Shown: positions 24,384 through 36,776 of the stretch, one piece after another
Numbering within the stretch: the first letter of the stretch is position 1
Layout: each line of letters opens with the position of its first letter
Assembly (NCBI GenBank): GCA_002633005.1
Contig: NMRA01000009.1
Span: 1,522,761 to 1,570,696, forward strand
Direction of reading: 5' to 3'
DNA length: 47,936 bases
From: Phoronis australis
Taxonomy: Eukaryota > Phoronida > Phoronidae
Translations under genes and position numbers: made by a program
The notes under the pieces: generated by a model
Database searches by the model: none
What the model was told of the DNA's origin: nothing
Seen by the model: only the letters and a program-made list of their open reading frames with translations

Positions 24384-25747
24384 ATGGTTGTTTCTGACTG
24401 ATTAGAACTCTACTGTTGTGTTAACAAGTGTTTGGCTGGGCATCAGAGCTGGTCCCGCTGCTAGCCAAATGGTTGAATCATTGCTTTACTGTCTTGGTGC
24501 GAGTTCTCTTCAGCTCCTCTCACCTGTGGTTATAATTTGTTGGTAGTGAGTAGTAATTTTTCACCTATGTTCTCATGGGAAGTATACCCTAGTGGTGCAA
24601 AAGTTTTATTTTGTCTAATCTCTCGACGAAAATGAAAGCTCTACTTCATCAATACAGTGGTCTGAGTTGTACAAAGTTCATCTAACAACGGTCAAATTTT
24701 TATTATTTGTAGTTAAGTAGTTTGCTTTTGAAATAAGGAAAATTAAATTTTTATCAAATATTTTTGTGTGAGACAGCAAAATTACCCTTCGTGAGCAATT
24801 TATTTTGCAGCAGCATGGAATATAAACCAAGACTCTGTCAAAAGTCTCAATGCAGCTGTACTGGCATTTATAGGTTAAATTCATATCTTAAAAACACTTG
24901 TGACTATGAAAATTGTTGTAACAGCTTCAACCTTAGTCTCTCATGTTGCCATGACATTCAGTTGTATAATTAATGCACTTCACTGTTTGGTCTATTTGTT
25001 CAACTCTCCACAGCATTTTGATTGGTCCTTTCCTCGACTATTGTGAGTAGCAGGAAATCAGATTGAATTGTGGGAAATCTAATTTAGAGTATACTACAGA
25101 TAGACTAAACAGTGAACTGTAAAATTGTACGAGCTCACTGCCTCAAGATGGCCTCAGGATTGGCATTCGGTTTGTTCCTAATGTGTGAAATGTTTAAAAT
25201 GTCAATTTGGACTTACAGGATCTAACCTGAAGTTTGTATTTGTTTTGGGTTAGTTATTAAGTGATTAAGCTGTTTCGTTGAAATATTTTTGTATGATTTA
25301 CCAGTATATGTTGTATAGTTTATAGAATAATGTGAAACGGACATTTATGGAATATTAAAGCTGCAATTCACCACTGTTTAGCTGTTAACGTTGAATCTTA
25401 ACCAGTTTGAAAACATAACTACACTGACAGTGTGGACTGACTCAAATCACAGGCAATGTGTTGATTTGTCATTTTCGAATTCGCTGTTTCAGGGTTGGCA
25501 AAAACTGATAAATATTGAAACGTTTTCTTGAGTCGCTTACGTTTTCGACATTCTTGTTGGTAACGGTAACAGAATCCTATTTTATGAGACTAGTTTTAAT
25601 GTAGTAAAAAGCCTAAGTCAATTTTTGTACTTTTGCTAGCTAAACAAGATGAAATGTAGGTTTAATATTGTGTGACTTTATACTTTTCTTTTTTGCTTGC
25701 ACACGTGACTAAACTCTCTTAAGTGTATCTTTTTGTTAATTAATAAA
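24384..25747 (+). other. Probable 3' UTR of the calcium-sensor gene with two candidate poly(A) signals
   Basis: AT-rich sequence without coding potential follows the stop codon. Candidate polyadenylation signals are attaaa at 25354-25359 and aataaa at 25742-25747. Nothing in the sequence decides which is used. Long 3' UTRs are common for neuronal genes, so an end near either is reasonable. Confidence 0.4.
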
Positions 25748-28700
25748 GATCAACTGAGCTGTTGATTTTAGCCTCTAATCTAATTCAATCAAATGTCAAG
25801 GTTTTGGTTGATGGGATGGTGCATCTTAGCCTTACATAATGTTGTCAGAATATAATTTCAGGGAGCAAATAGCTTTGTTTACATTGGCTTTTGGATCACA
25901 AATAATTTATGTCCTAGTGGACTATAGAATTAATTTTTGTTCACTTTCGTGTTAAAAAGTTGGAAAATGTGCCTCATTTGAGTGTCATTGTAGAGAATCA
26001 GATTTTTGGCATCGAATTTAACCTGTTGTGCTGGAGCTGCACAGCTGGTTGTATTTGCTGCCAAAAAAATATATGTCTGCAATACTTTTCCAACAAAGCT
26101 TGCGCACCAATGTAGAGAACAGTTGAAATATCTGCTTCTGTTTTCTGCGAAGGAAATAGTGTTTGGTTTGATCACAGGATGCAGCAATTGAATGATAAAT
26201 GGTCATCCAATGGAGCACGCGAAAGTTGTGAGTCAGTTGTGCAGAGTCTGAAAAATCTGTCGTTTCTCTGCAGTTGGACTCAACTGTGGCCTTGCAATAG
26301 AAAGTTTGGGACTCTTGGATTACAAAGAACACAATTAGCTCTAGTATAGCCATTTCCTGGTATTCATGCGATTTTGGGAGACCCTATTTACATAAGACCA
26401 CCAATCTTTGTTAATCCTGGAAATAGTATTTATTACGCTGATTGTAATTTGTTGAGTGAAGCTCTCTTCTGTTAGGTTACTCCAGAGTACTAGTAGAATG
26501 CATGAATATGGTTGAGTTTGTTTTTTAAAGTCTGGTCACTTGTTGCCAGGTTGTTGTTTTTCATAAAGACTTATCAAGTGAGTGGTTGCCTGATCACTGA
26601 CAGATTTGTGATTTGATTTTAGGCATTTATTCTACGGCACTGCAGTCACATTTTAAATGCATTGTGGGACGATTGTTGACTCGTAAAACATACAGTGATG
26701 TCACAGATAACATGACTGTGAACATGCAACACGATCTACTATGGTTTGCGTTTTAGTTGGTGAGATTTGACTTCGGCATGATACGATGGCACCTGCAAAG
26801 AGTATCTCTCGCGTTAAAGAATAATCAAATCTAGGCATTTATGCAATGCATTAGGAGGCTCTCTTTCAGTCTTTTATTCTTGTACGATGGCTGATTGATC
26901 ATACTCGCACCAATAACCATGTTGCAGTAGACACTTGCTTTCAACTGTGGTACGCTAAAGTGACCAATGTTAAAGTATTATTTTCCATCTTTTTGTTCAC
27001 ATGTCACCAATATACAAGTTATCTGTGATTTTTCCAAGTGTTTACAAGCCCACCACCATCCCACAATGCGTATGAATAACAACAGCAGCTCTGTGGTAAA
27101 ATCCCAGACAGCCGAGTTATTCATTCAGTTTCACTACAAGAATAAAGTTAAGTGATGGTGAGTAGTGGTCCACATTACTAAGTTTGCTTCAACTCCCCAG
27201 CTGCCCAGAATAAAGCGATTCTTAGGCTTCATTGCTTGAGACTGGGTTCAGTAAGTTGACTTATGATTCTTTTTGTCATTTTATGGACCAAAATAAATAA
27301 TTGAATGGTTAGATAGTCACAAGCCGTGCCAAGTCGAGCATTAATGAACTACTTCTTACAAGCCCAGAAATTCTAATCTGAGGAAGGAACACATTTTAGG
27401 GGCAAGTGGTTCAACTAACGTAAGTGGTGTGTAGCAGCATTGATGTTACCCTTGCCTTATGCAATCCCTGGCCTGATGTGCTCTTCTCCCCCCAGTGGTT
27501 GACAACGCTGTATGAGTTTTAGTGCTGTTTATTAACAACTTGCAATGCTTATGGTCACTCAATAACTCTAGCTGGTTTTGTAATTTGTTTTCTCTACCAT
27601 GTGATAATACAAGTGTTTTCTTCTAATTTATTACCACCATTTATTACTTTAAGTCCACACTACATCTGGTAGATTGGTCCCATTTGTTTTTATCAAAGGT
27701 TTATTTTAACTTACTATGGTCATCCAATCTGGTTTTAAAGGAATAATAGATAACAGGTTTCCATAAAACTTCTTAAATATGAGGACAGAATACGGATAAT
27801 TAAGATAAACAAGATTTGCTGTTAGGCATACAGTGGTTGAAATATGATTGTAATTCTGCGAGTTTATGATAGGCACTGATAGTGTAATACCAGATATGTT
27901 GTGCTGGATGTGAAATTTCAACGGAATCAAACTTTTTGATTTTGGACACAACCTGGTGGAAAAGTTGAGATTTATTTTATCAAATTTCTCAGCGAAGATA
28001 AGCATGGCTTATATTGCACTGCTTTGCTGTAAAAATCGGATTGTGTAAAGCAAATCAGAAAAACGATGAAAGTTCTGAGGCAAAACTGAATAAAAATTTA
28101 AAGGTGAGGTCAACGACGAAACCAAAAACAACAACCACGGCCCATACATGTATTACATGAACATACAGTAAATGATAAACCCTTAAAAGTGTACCGAGGA
28201 ATCAGTTAATAAAAGACAATCATCAAATCAGAACATCTCAAATAACAAAGTCGTCGCGAGAAACCAATCACACATTGCAGATAGTGGGTGAAATCTATTT
28301 ATGTACCAAATTTGAAAAGATTCGGTCAAAGGATCACAGAGCTAGGTTAGGGATATACAAATAGAATTCGAAAAATGGCCGTCACAGCATCACTTTGTGT
28401 CCCATTTCGCCCCAAAACTAAGGTATTCAAGCTATTGACTAGATAAACAATGTACGTAACCTTCAGATGAAAAATGCGATCTCTAGCACCAATATGATAG
28501 GCCAACATACATCTAAGAAGTAAATCTCTTAATATCTAGAGAACATTAAGTGATAGCGAGAAATAGGTTCCACAATGCTAATAGGGATTGAAAAGATCTA
28601 TTCACATACCAAATTTCAGACATATCCGGGATGCTGAAGATACGGTACATAAACTCAATAGACTGGAGAGCAGCAGAGATATGGCTAAGCAAACTAAAAA

Positions 28701-29683
28701 GGCTTCGAGCTGTTCACGAGACATGTTTGTATATTCCAAGTTGACCTGTTACAAAATGCGACAAAAAAGCATGCAAACGAAGAAACAATTTTGATGACAA
28801 AGCAACAGTCTTGGAGACATTTCATTTCACCAAGTAAAAACAAATGTTAACACAACGGGGTATTTTACGTCCTAAGGGTTTGTGGGTTGACTAGACTATT
28901 AACAATTTCAGTAGTGTCACCCTCATTCAGTATCTTTGGGTGTTACTGATTACTTGGGTCACTTTCGTTATCTTTTACTAATAAGTAGTCTTGAAATTTA
29001 ATGAATCATTATAGGTGTGATATATCACTAGTTTTCACCAGTAACCAGCCACTGAAATGACTGGTGAATTTTTTCATAAAAGACCTGTAAGTAAGACCCA
29101 GTAATGCTTCATTGTTTTTAAATTAAATACTGCTACCACAACACAAAGTTTTGGGAAATTCTGGGTATTCCATGTTGGAAACATTTGAAATATTCTGGCA
29201 ATGAGTTTTGTCCACAGTTAGCAAGACTTTACCGTAAATGATATTTGGACAGCCTTAATGCCAACTATTTTCATTGTATAAACCAAGACCTTTCACTAAA
29301 ATTGACTAGGCAATAATTAGCATTGATCATGATCAATCTCACAACGATGCACTCGGTTGTCATGGTAGTAACACAACTACACAGCTTTGCATAGTTCACA
29401 AACAAGTCACAAGGCCTATTTGTCTGAAGCAATTGCAGCCCCGAGGTCCCCTCGTTCGAAGGAAGATAAAAATTAAAAATTTGTAGATATTTTTTCAGCT
29501 TTGAACCTTCTGACAACACATTGATTTTTTAAGCACTGTACTTGTGATTAAGAAACAAACATGCTGTTGGTAATTGATTACATAAAATTCCATTCATAAA
29601 TATAATATAGAGAAAGACAAGGTGAAGTTACAGCGACTTGCATGTGAATGACGAGCTTTTCTGTACAATAAAACCCAAAATCA
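25748..29683. other. Region between the convergent genes
   Basis: This lies between the 3' end of the calcium-sensor gene and the stop codon of the DUSP23-like gene, and its right part should include that gene's 3' UTR on the - strand. A candidate - strand poly(A) signal (ATTAAA) is at 28997-29002, but this is weak. A diverged tandem duplication lies at about 28240-28650. I see no other gene; open frames at 25930-26353 and 27706-28005 have no recognisable domain. Confidence 0.4.
28240..28650. repeat. Diverged tandem duplication, period ~300 bp
   Basis: The segment beginning near 28247 (gtcgcgagaaacc..cacattgc..gtgaaatctattta..taccaaattt) is repeated near 28553 (tagcgagaaatagg..cacaatgc..gaaaagatctattca..taccaaattt). 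The two are about 65-70% alike by eye. It resembles the internal repeats of old transposable elements. No end structure is seen. Confidence 0.45.
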
Positions 29684-29872
29684 TCACCGAGTTAAACTAT
29701 CAACATATTCTTTTACTCGGTTTTCTTGAGAAACAGTTTCAATTGAGCCAGGCCTGAGAATTCTGATCTTGGCGATAGCCTCTGTAGCAGACAGGTTGTA
29801 AGTCTTAGCCAGGTAACAGGCTAATAGGCAGCCAGTACGGCCTTTCCCATGCATACAGTGCACAGCCACACG
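29684..29872 (-). CDS. DUSP23-like: DUSP23-like dual-specificity phosphatase, last coding exon (residues 93-154, stop)
   Basis: Carries the catalytic loop H97-C-M-H-G-K-G-R104-TG, the HCX5R signature of protein tyrosine and dual-specificity phosphatases. C98 is the nucleophile and R104 binds phosphate. The family's LACYL helix and the RPGSIET segment follow; the latter is characteristic of DUSP23. On the - strand the acceptor is gactttttcag before CGT GTG at 29872. The frame continues in phase 0 from the exon at 32499-32602. The protein totals 154 aa against about 150 for human DUSP23, so it is complete. DUSP23 enzymes are small cytosolic phosphatases without extra domains; the physiological substrate cannot be read from sequence. 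The stop codon is at 29684-29686. Confidence 0.95.
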   Translation of the reverse strand, partial: RVAVHCMHGKGRTGCLLACYLAKTYNLSATEAIAKIRILRPGSIETVSQENRVKEYVDSLTR

Positions 29873-32498
29873 CTGAAAAAGTCAATATTATGAGTACAGC
29901 ACTAATAATCTCCAAGGCTGCGTTTCACTGTATTTGTCAGTTTACTGCCCTTTTAACAGAGCTGTATAAACCTGCCTTCCACTACAAAAAACAACTTTTG
30001 ATTTCAACCACATACCATTACAACATTGGTCTCAAGTTGTGGCTTAGCCAACTGAGGTGATTTTTGGATTTTTTGCATGAAACAATCCCAAATAGGGACT
30101 CAACTAAATTCCCTAAATCTACTGCGTATTTTTGGACTTCTGAAAACATTGATTGCCCTTTCTTGAATTGTTTTAGTTTTATTACTAAGCCAACTTTTAA
30201 TTTTGATACAAGTCGAGAGTGAATTGTATGTTAAATTGTCAATATTATCGAAAATATTTAGGGATCTTTTCATGCAGCACCCCCAATTTAAGTACCGAGT
30301 CCCTATTTATTTTCAATAAACTCTGGGCTCAGTTTTTAGTTCAATTATTAGAAAATGTCATTAATGAAAGAGGAGCTCATAATAAAGATGAAACGATAGA
30401 AAAATGTTGCATCTATGGGTCCATAAAGACACAAACATACAAAAAGACTTAGGAACCTTAGTTGAGTCTCTATTTGGGACTGTTTCATGCAAGCGGCCAT
30501 TGAACGATTGGTAGTTATTGCTTGAAGCCAGACTCTACAGAGAGTTGGCTTGTCATGGCTAGTCGTTTTGTGCGCTGAGCAAGGAATAAGGAAGTGTAAG
30601 TTCTGCGCAACTAGTCCAGAAATCAGGGTACCTGAGTAAGGAGCTAGGTTGAGATTTCAAATTCATTTATAATATCAAATCCTGCATTTTAACTGTGTAT
30701 AATGCACAGAATCAAAAGAGTGTCTCCTCAAAAAAGTGTTCCGTGGTTACAATATGCCTCAATATAGAACCTACTGTGGCACGGGCGCATACTCTCTGGA
30801 ACACATCGGGTTTCTCCGTGGCCTCCAATAATCCCTTCGAGGTGTTTCATATCTGCGCATTTGAAAACTCCAATCATTACAGGAAGTCATATGACTTTCA
30901 AAATGAAGAATGTCACTGAATGCAGCAGGATACCTGTGTGATAACAGGCTTTACAGAGTTACCAATACATCATGAGGAAGACTAAGGATTGACAGATGAA
31001 TGCTGCAGGTGACATTTATAAGCTTTTATAGGCAGAAGCCATTATTAGTCATTTCGTTTCCAAATCCCTTTGTTATTAAGTTGGCACAAGTAAAGATCTC
31101 TAACACCCCAGAGGGACAATTTGAGGCTACACAAATACTCGAGGAGTTCCCCATGAGACAAACTTCGATGCATTCTCTGCATTGGTTGACAAGGTGTTAC
31201 TACATTTGACGATGATACACTTTTAGCGTATGACTTTTGACCAGTGTTTTAGCCCAACTCTTTAAGGTTATGCAGGACTCTAGAATATCCACATTTGGCT
31301 AACTTGCAAACAACATATCTCAGAAAGGGCTTCTCTCATTTAGATAAAACTTTCAGATACCATAGTTTATGCATTGTTCTCCAAAACACTTTTAAGAATA
31401 AAGATTTATGTTTAAAATGTGCCACTTTTGCATGAGGGCTATCAACAAATAGGACTTTTATGATTTTTATAGAAAAATCTAAACTTGAACAAAATGAAAA
31501 CAAAATGATAGCGGGTATGTTAGAAAACTGTAACATTGTTTTTGAGAGCTCATCTTGAAGAATTGTATCAAATAAAATTTTATCATGTTATTGACACTAA
31601 TGTTTCGGAATCAAGTTTTGTTGAATACAATGGTCCATTTTTTAATCACTTTGGCAGGCTGATCTCGCATCAGGCGTCAGTTGATGTAAAAGGTAACCAA
31701 GGCTTGTGAGGAAAGCAAAAAATGTCAATATTGCATGCTTCATATTCAAATCACATAATGAGAATACAATAATACAAACTAAATACAATTTTCCGGTACT
31801 TCGTTAAAATTGTACCTTTCTATTTACTATACTTCAACTGGGTTGAAATCTATATTTTTTAGATATTTTGCAAAATACAAAGTCTGGTCAATAAGGTTTT
31901 CTCAAACCATAACACAATCTCTAATATGCATAATGCCATTATGTACAACTTGTCTCACATCAGACCACAACAAAGTGGGGAAAAGAACTGATTTGTAAGT
32001 CCACCATCAGGCAAATCTTGCGCGAACAAGATTTGCACCAGGTAGACAAGAAAGCGCGCACTGTTTACCCCAGAGTATCCAGTGCAGTCCTCGGTACATC
32101 AAAGTTTCGATGCTGCCATCACAGATTTGAATGAGCTAGTCGCTACTCACAGGCTTGGCCGAACATGCTGGATAAGATAATTGCAGTCCTAAGCCAACAT
32201 GCCAGTTGAGCATACGAGTTTAAAGGTAAAAAATGAACAATAAGTAAGGAAACAACCAAAATGACTGTTTTTAAAATTGAAAAGGAAATAGTATCTATCT
32301 TTGAATTTTTAAAAGAAATTAGCGAATAGGTTTTCTTCGGCATAATGGCTAAGCCATGAGCACTAATTTGTGAATTGATTAGGATGGCTTAGTCACTGTC
32401 TGACTCAGGCTTGCTTAGGCGCAGTTGGGGTAACAAAACCCCAAATGTTAGCGCAGGAGTTGCCTCATGCTGGGATTTCAAGCCGCATAAAAACAAAC
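29873..32498 (-). other. Second coding intron of the DUSP23-like gene
   Basis: Bounded on the - strand by donor gtttgt (after 32499) and acceptor ttttcag (before 29872). It contains the TIR element at 30073-30492. Open frames on the + strand (30695-30919, 31000-31209) have no recognisable domain. Confidence 0.85.
30073..30492. mobile_element. MITE-like TIR element, 420 bp
   Basis: The ends are inverted repeats of about 40 bases: left ttgcatgaaacaatcccaaa..., right (reverse-complemented) ttgcatgaaacagtcccaaa..., both continuing through ctcaactaa with three or four mismatches. The interior is AT-rich and non-coding, with a partial internal echo (gagtccctattta) near 30298. No target duplication is obvious, so the superfamily is unknown. 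It sits in a DUSP23-like intron. Confidence 0.75.
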
Positions 32499-32602
32499 CT
32501 GATTTTTTACTTTAGCGCTTTCAACAACAGCTACAAATTCACAAACTTGTGCCAGTGTTGGGGGTGTAAAGTCCTTTATGTTGAATGGCAGATATGAAAG
32601 AC
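32499..32602 (-). CDS. DUSP23-like: DUSP23-like dual-specificity phosphatase, middle coding exon (residues 58-92)
   Basis: A 104-base exon on the - strand reads GLSYLPFNIKDFTPPTLAQV and on to KNQ. It matches the segment of DUSP23 that carries the general acid: D68 in NIKDFTPP corresponds to the Asp of the human IPDFCPP segment. The acceptor tatttcag precedes 32602 and the donor is gtttgt after 32499. One base from the preceding exon completes Gly58, and the exon ends in phase 0. The 105 bases including that borrowed base give exactly 35 codons without a stop. It was missed by simple open-frame scans because it lacks an ATG and is short. Confidence 0.92.
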
Positions 32603-34788
32603 CTGAAATATGAACAAAGCAATTAAAAGCAAACCTGACTCAGGCCAAGCATGATTTGTTCCTATTAGAAACTGGTGTAGCAATTGGTTTCATAATTCAA
32701 CCAGATTAGCTTGTACACAGTTTTTTATCTTTGAACTCATGCTCTTTTGCACTCACTAAATTTTGAACAAACTTGATACAAGCTTGTAAAGCTTAGACAA
32801 GATTAAAACTCAGTCCTGTAGCTTTTCATGATTTTTAATTTGGGTGAAGTACAATACACATCCCAACAGCTCTGATGAATCAAAAGAACAACTTGGCTGT
32901 TAGTTAAACAGTAAACTTCCCAAAACAGCAATTTTGTATAAATTGAGGCATGTCAACATGTAGAATTTCTTGCTTACACTGATAACGACTGAGATTCCCT
33001 TTGCCCCCAGACAAGTTTTATAATCATGCCTATTCAGCACACTCTACATGTATTCAAGCTAATGAAGTGGAAAGGTAATCATAAGCACTGCTTTGTCAAC
33101 AGTAGTGGATGTTATTACATGGAAATAATTAGTTTTCTCTGACAATTGCACAGAGCTACAGCCTGAAATGTTGAAACTTCGGGTTTGATCACATTTTAGA
33201 TATTACAATAACTAAACATAAATTGGTTCATGTTGATAAGGGCTATTTCCCAAACAATCGTTGGTTTCAAATATGTTTCATACTATTTTCGTCATTTTAT
33301 TTTAATACTCCAGTCTACTTAAATTGTTTTGTTTACTGCCAGGTTGCTGTCTTTTGATTTTATGTTCAAACTTTAACTGGCGGTGCCAAACCAGTGGCAC
33401 ATTTTGATCGTAAATGAAACTTCGAAGTCACCTCTTGCCCACCGATCCACCTCAGCTATAGCTTGGGTTTTCTCATTTGAAGCTAGCCATAGTTAGTTTT
33501 CATGGCACATGTTTCATCGACAGCTGATTAACGAATATCACAGATTTCCATTTAGCATGCTACTCCTCGAATAAATTAGTGCGACACGACTGGGCGATAA
33601 GAGCTGTCTTAAAAGCTTTTGACATCTAATTTGGTCACCATGAATTTTTTCTATTTGTCGTAATTTATTTTAGTTGCATACTAAAAGAATAAACCATGTG
33701 GTATTGTTAATTAAGATCAGTATTTGTAAATCCTCCGAACATATCAATACGCACAGTCGTTATCTTCAATCCCTAACTAATGTTTGTAGTTTTTAGCTTA
33801 TTAGTTCATCAATATTTAAAAATTGAAAACCATGCTTGGTTGTTTTTTCCAGCTGAATATCGGTAATGTTTATTTTTAATGAAAATTATTGGTTAATGCA
33901 TTTTGCCAGTATGTACATGTATGTTTACTATAGTTTATGGCCGGGTAATTACACTTAATTGGGTCTTGCTCGCACCGGACAATGCGGCCATCACAACTGC
34001 GTTCGACTCTGGTGCCGCGCTCCCTTTGATCCCCAAGAAAACCACTCTGGAGAAGGTTGAACAAGCAGATGACATTGGCCTGTACAATGAGCTATGTATG
34101 ATTAATTTATCTCATTGGACCTGTTTATGTTCCTACACCTTACTGTTTTTGTCCTTGCCGTCAAAAAGGGCAAAGACCTCCCCCTTTCCACACACAGACA
34201 CCGGAATGACAACTTTGGAATTTTTGGTTGCCACATTGAGATGAAGAAGATTGGCAACATTTTAACAGAAAATTGGAGTTTTGTGGCTTGCAGCAGATCC
34301 GTGTCTAGGCAGTTTGGCAGGAACTTGTTTAGCGTACACAAAACATTCAGTAATTTTTATTACTTTTTAAGAAAATTATGAAACAGAGTGCTTGGAACAA
34401 AATATTAACAAATATTAACAAACACAGTGACACCTGCCGATAACTCCGATGGCATCGAAGCTAAGTGTTCTCATTATAACGAAGCATTGACGCTTCGCTG
34501 TTAAATCCACCTCTTAGCTTTGGAGTTCACTAAGCACTGTTAACTTTGATAAATGACCAAAGTTAAGTGTTCACACTGACCAAAGCTTCGGTTTTACTGG
34601 AGGCAGTGGGAAACGCCTTTCAGTCATACAACTGTCCCAGTTAGAGTGCGTAGCAAAACACAGCTTAACAAAAGGTTTATAGGCCTCTTGTTACCCATCA
34701 TGGATTCTGAACCAGAATGAATATCACAGATCGGTAGCATTTTAGAGTAAATAGAATCTCAACTAATTTTAGTTCATTGATAAAGTAC
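32603..34788 (-). other. First coding intron of the DUSP23-like gene
   Basis: Bounded on the - strand by donor gtactt (after 34789) and acceptor tatttcag. An antisense, locally GC-richer open segment at 33903-34099 is listed separately. Around 34430-34610 two stretches resemble each other (cgaagctaagtgttc.. and caaagttaagtgttc.., each followed by ...cttcg), a decayed local duplication. Confidence 0.8.
33903..34099 (+). other. Unassigned protein-like open segment antisense to the DUSP23-like gene
   Basis: Within a longer open frame (to 34244), bases about 33960-34096 are clearly GC-richer than their surroundings. They read LAPDNAAITTAFDSGAAL, PLIPKKTTLEKV and EQADDIGLYNEL, a composition typical of real protein. 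A donor-like gtatga follows at 34097, but I see no convincing acceptor on the left. It may be an exon of a nested antisense gene, a fragment of a retrocopy, or chance. I do not recognise the family. Confidence 0.3.
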
Positions 34789-34960
34789 CTGCAACAAGGT
34801 CAATTTGTGGAGGCTTTCGTTCAGGAGTTAATGAGATAAGAATGTTAATGCCATTGTCCACCAGGTACTGAAGATGCGAAGGACTGTCCGGAAAGGCTAA
34901 ACCTGCCAGCAGGTTGTCTTCTACCCATGAAAAGTTGGGTGGAACATCGTTGGAAATCAT
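34789..34960 (-). CDS. DUSP23-like: DUSP23-like dual-specificity phosphatase, first coding exon (residues 1-57)
   Basis: The start codon at 34960 gives MISNDVPPNFSWV, matching the PPNFSWV opening of DUSP23. LAGLAFPDSPSHLQYLVDNG and LISLTPE follow, the family's substrate-entry and beta-strand segments. A good acceptor (cttgctttcag) ends five bases before the ATG, so translation starts near the beginning of a second exon and an untranslated exon lies upstream beyond 34965. The in-frame upstream codons at 34961-35041 are therefore intron, not protein. The exon ends at 34789 with donor gtactt in phase 1. Together the three exons form an uninterrupted 154-residue protein. Confidence 0.93.
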
Positions 34961-35109
34961 AATTTCTGAAAGCAAGACACACAAGAGCATCACTTTATAG
35001 AAAAAATAATGACTCTTACTAACACGAAACACCAAGAACACAAGTCATTCACTCAGTGTGACGTAAGGCCCTGTTGTATTAAGACTATTAGGCCAGGGGG
35101 CCGGGGCAG

Positions 35110-35129
35110 TAGATAGATAGATAGATAGA
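35110..35129. repeat. (TAGA)5 microsatellite
   Basis: Five TAGA units are followed on the + strand by caatttatttagcc. Read on the - strand this is ggctaaataaattg followed by (TCTA)n, a common 3'-tail form of CR1/L2-type non-LTR retrotransposons. Confidence 0.85.
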
Positions 35130-36010
35130 CAATTTATTTAGCCATTCTTAATACAGTCATGCATCAAAACAAGTCATTCCTATTTGCTAAGTACAACTTA
35201 AAGTGACAAGAGCGGGACTTCTAGTAGACGAAAGTAAACGACTAAACTAAGGGCTTACTAAGACTATACCTATAATACTCATTGATTACTTTAGAAATAT
35301 CAAAGCAAGGCAAGGAGACTTTCAAAAGGCTAAGGAGCCGCTTGCATGAAGTTAGACAAAAATAAACTAAGTATTCGTTTCAACAATTTATCTCACTGCA
35401 TGAGCAAAACATCAACCTGAGTTGAGTATCAACAAAATGATTATATATTTATGTAAAATGTGCACAGTCATGTACAAGGGAAAATATCTAGGGATTACAA
35501 TGTGGACTACCGATGCAATAATGGGAGAAACTAAAATAAGGTACAGATTAAGAATGATATAAGTCAAACTTTAACATGGTTTGAAAAAAACGAATGAATA
35601 CACTATGCATTTTATTATACTATAAGAAAAAACCCATTACAAAAAACAGATTTAAAAAATGGCTAGGTAGGCATAACTATATGATTGAAATTCATTACAC
35701 AGCGCAGGGAAACAAGAATCAGGGATGATAGGTAAGACACATCTCTCTAATACTTTAAAAATTTTAAAACTTTTGCGATGTTGAGGTGCACAGATTCTGG
35801 AGTTTCATATTGAGCATTTTTCTCAATAATTTTGTAACAGGTAAGTTTTTGTGGCTGAAAAGGCGTGAATGGAGTGAGTAAATGTCTTTTCAATTATGTT
35901 TCGGGGAATAATATAACAATTAATAATTTTTTTGAAGAAAATTGCCGAGGCTCTTGGCTTTAGTGAGTGGTATTGGTAATAACAGGTTGAGCGGTGGAAG
36001 TGTTACACAA
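35110..36010 (-). mobile_element. Possible 3' end of a non-LTR retrotransposon
   Basis: The support is the (TCTA)n tail on the - strand and its upstream AATAAA-containing context. About 900 bases of the - strand upstream contain only short open stretches (for example a 40-codon run around 35820-35970) that I cannot match with confidence. RT fragments of the same orientation lie at 38145-39489, separated by the Helentron-like copy at 36777-38070. The two parts may be one interrupted element. Confidence 0.4.
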
Positions 36011-36776
36011 AACTCAGCGTATATCGAGGGGAGCATTTCTTTTGTAAAGAAAAGACATCAGTGCGTCTGTTCAGCGATTGTTGCCAGGACATTTATATTT
36101 AAATGAGCTGTTGTGTAGTTGGCTGGGTGCATTCAAATGTTCGACCTGGGTGCGGCAATTGAGAGACAGCCATGACGGCACGGTGTAGGCGTGTCTAGAA
36201 GCTGTTTGGACACAGTGGAACGTTTGTGCCGACAGAGAAGACTTGTAACATTCAGCGGACAAAGTGGGGACCGCAAGATGATGGCGTTCAAAGTTGGATG
36301 CTGAAAGGAAGACACTGACCACAAGTGCACTGTGCACGACCTGTGTGAAAAGATAAGCTAGACTGTGACTCAGTAATATTAGTTTGGGTGCCACATGGAG
36401 AGCTGTCGACCCAGTTATGATACTTATTAGTGTTTGTGTGTATAAACGTTTAATGTTGGAAGCTTTATTAAATATTGGTTCTTTTAAACTTGTTTTTCTA
36501 CTGAATTGCCTGATTAGTCACGCCGTGACATTTTGGGAGCTTGTCCAGGAATCGAGCAAAATGAAATTGTTCATTAGTAGAGAACGAGACAATTCTAGTA
36601 GAGCACAGTAATTAGTAGAATTATTTCACTGTGACAATGTTGTGACTGTGTTCCTTGTTATCTTAGATTTCTGCAACCCCAAGCAAGTTTTGCCATACAG
36701 TGGTAGATGTCTGTACTTGGTTTTCCGTGGAGTCGTTTGAATGAATAAAGATTGATAGCATCATGAAAATCTGAGA
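36011..36776. other. Non-coding stretch
   Basis: No supported gene. Overlapping - strand open frames at 36071-36394 and a + strand frame at 36384-36611 lack recognisable domains. If the flanking retroelement fragments are one element, this would belong to its body or to older genomic sequence. Confidence 0.35.

Noticed and set aside
34769-34788. Extension GTLSMN after DUSP23-like exon 1
   Set aside because: It starts at donor gtactt; the family sequence continues in the exon at 32499-32602 instead.
34961-35041. Hydrophobic N-terminal extension of the DUSP23-like protein (a possible signal peptide)
   Set aside because: A strong splice acceptor lies between it and the conserved start, so the upstream codons are intronic.
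36071-36394. - strand 107-codon open frame as a gene
   Set aside because: No recognisable motif, overlaps another frame on the same strand, no splice or promoter context.
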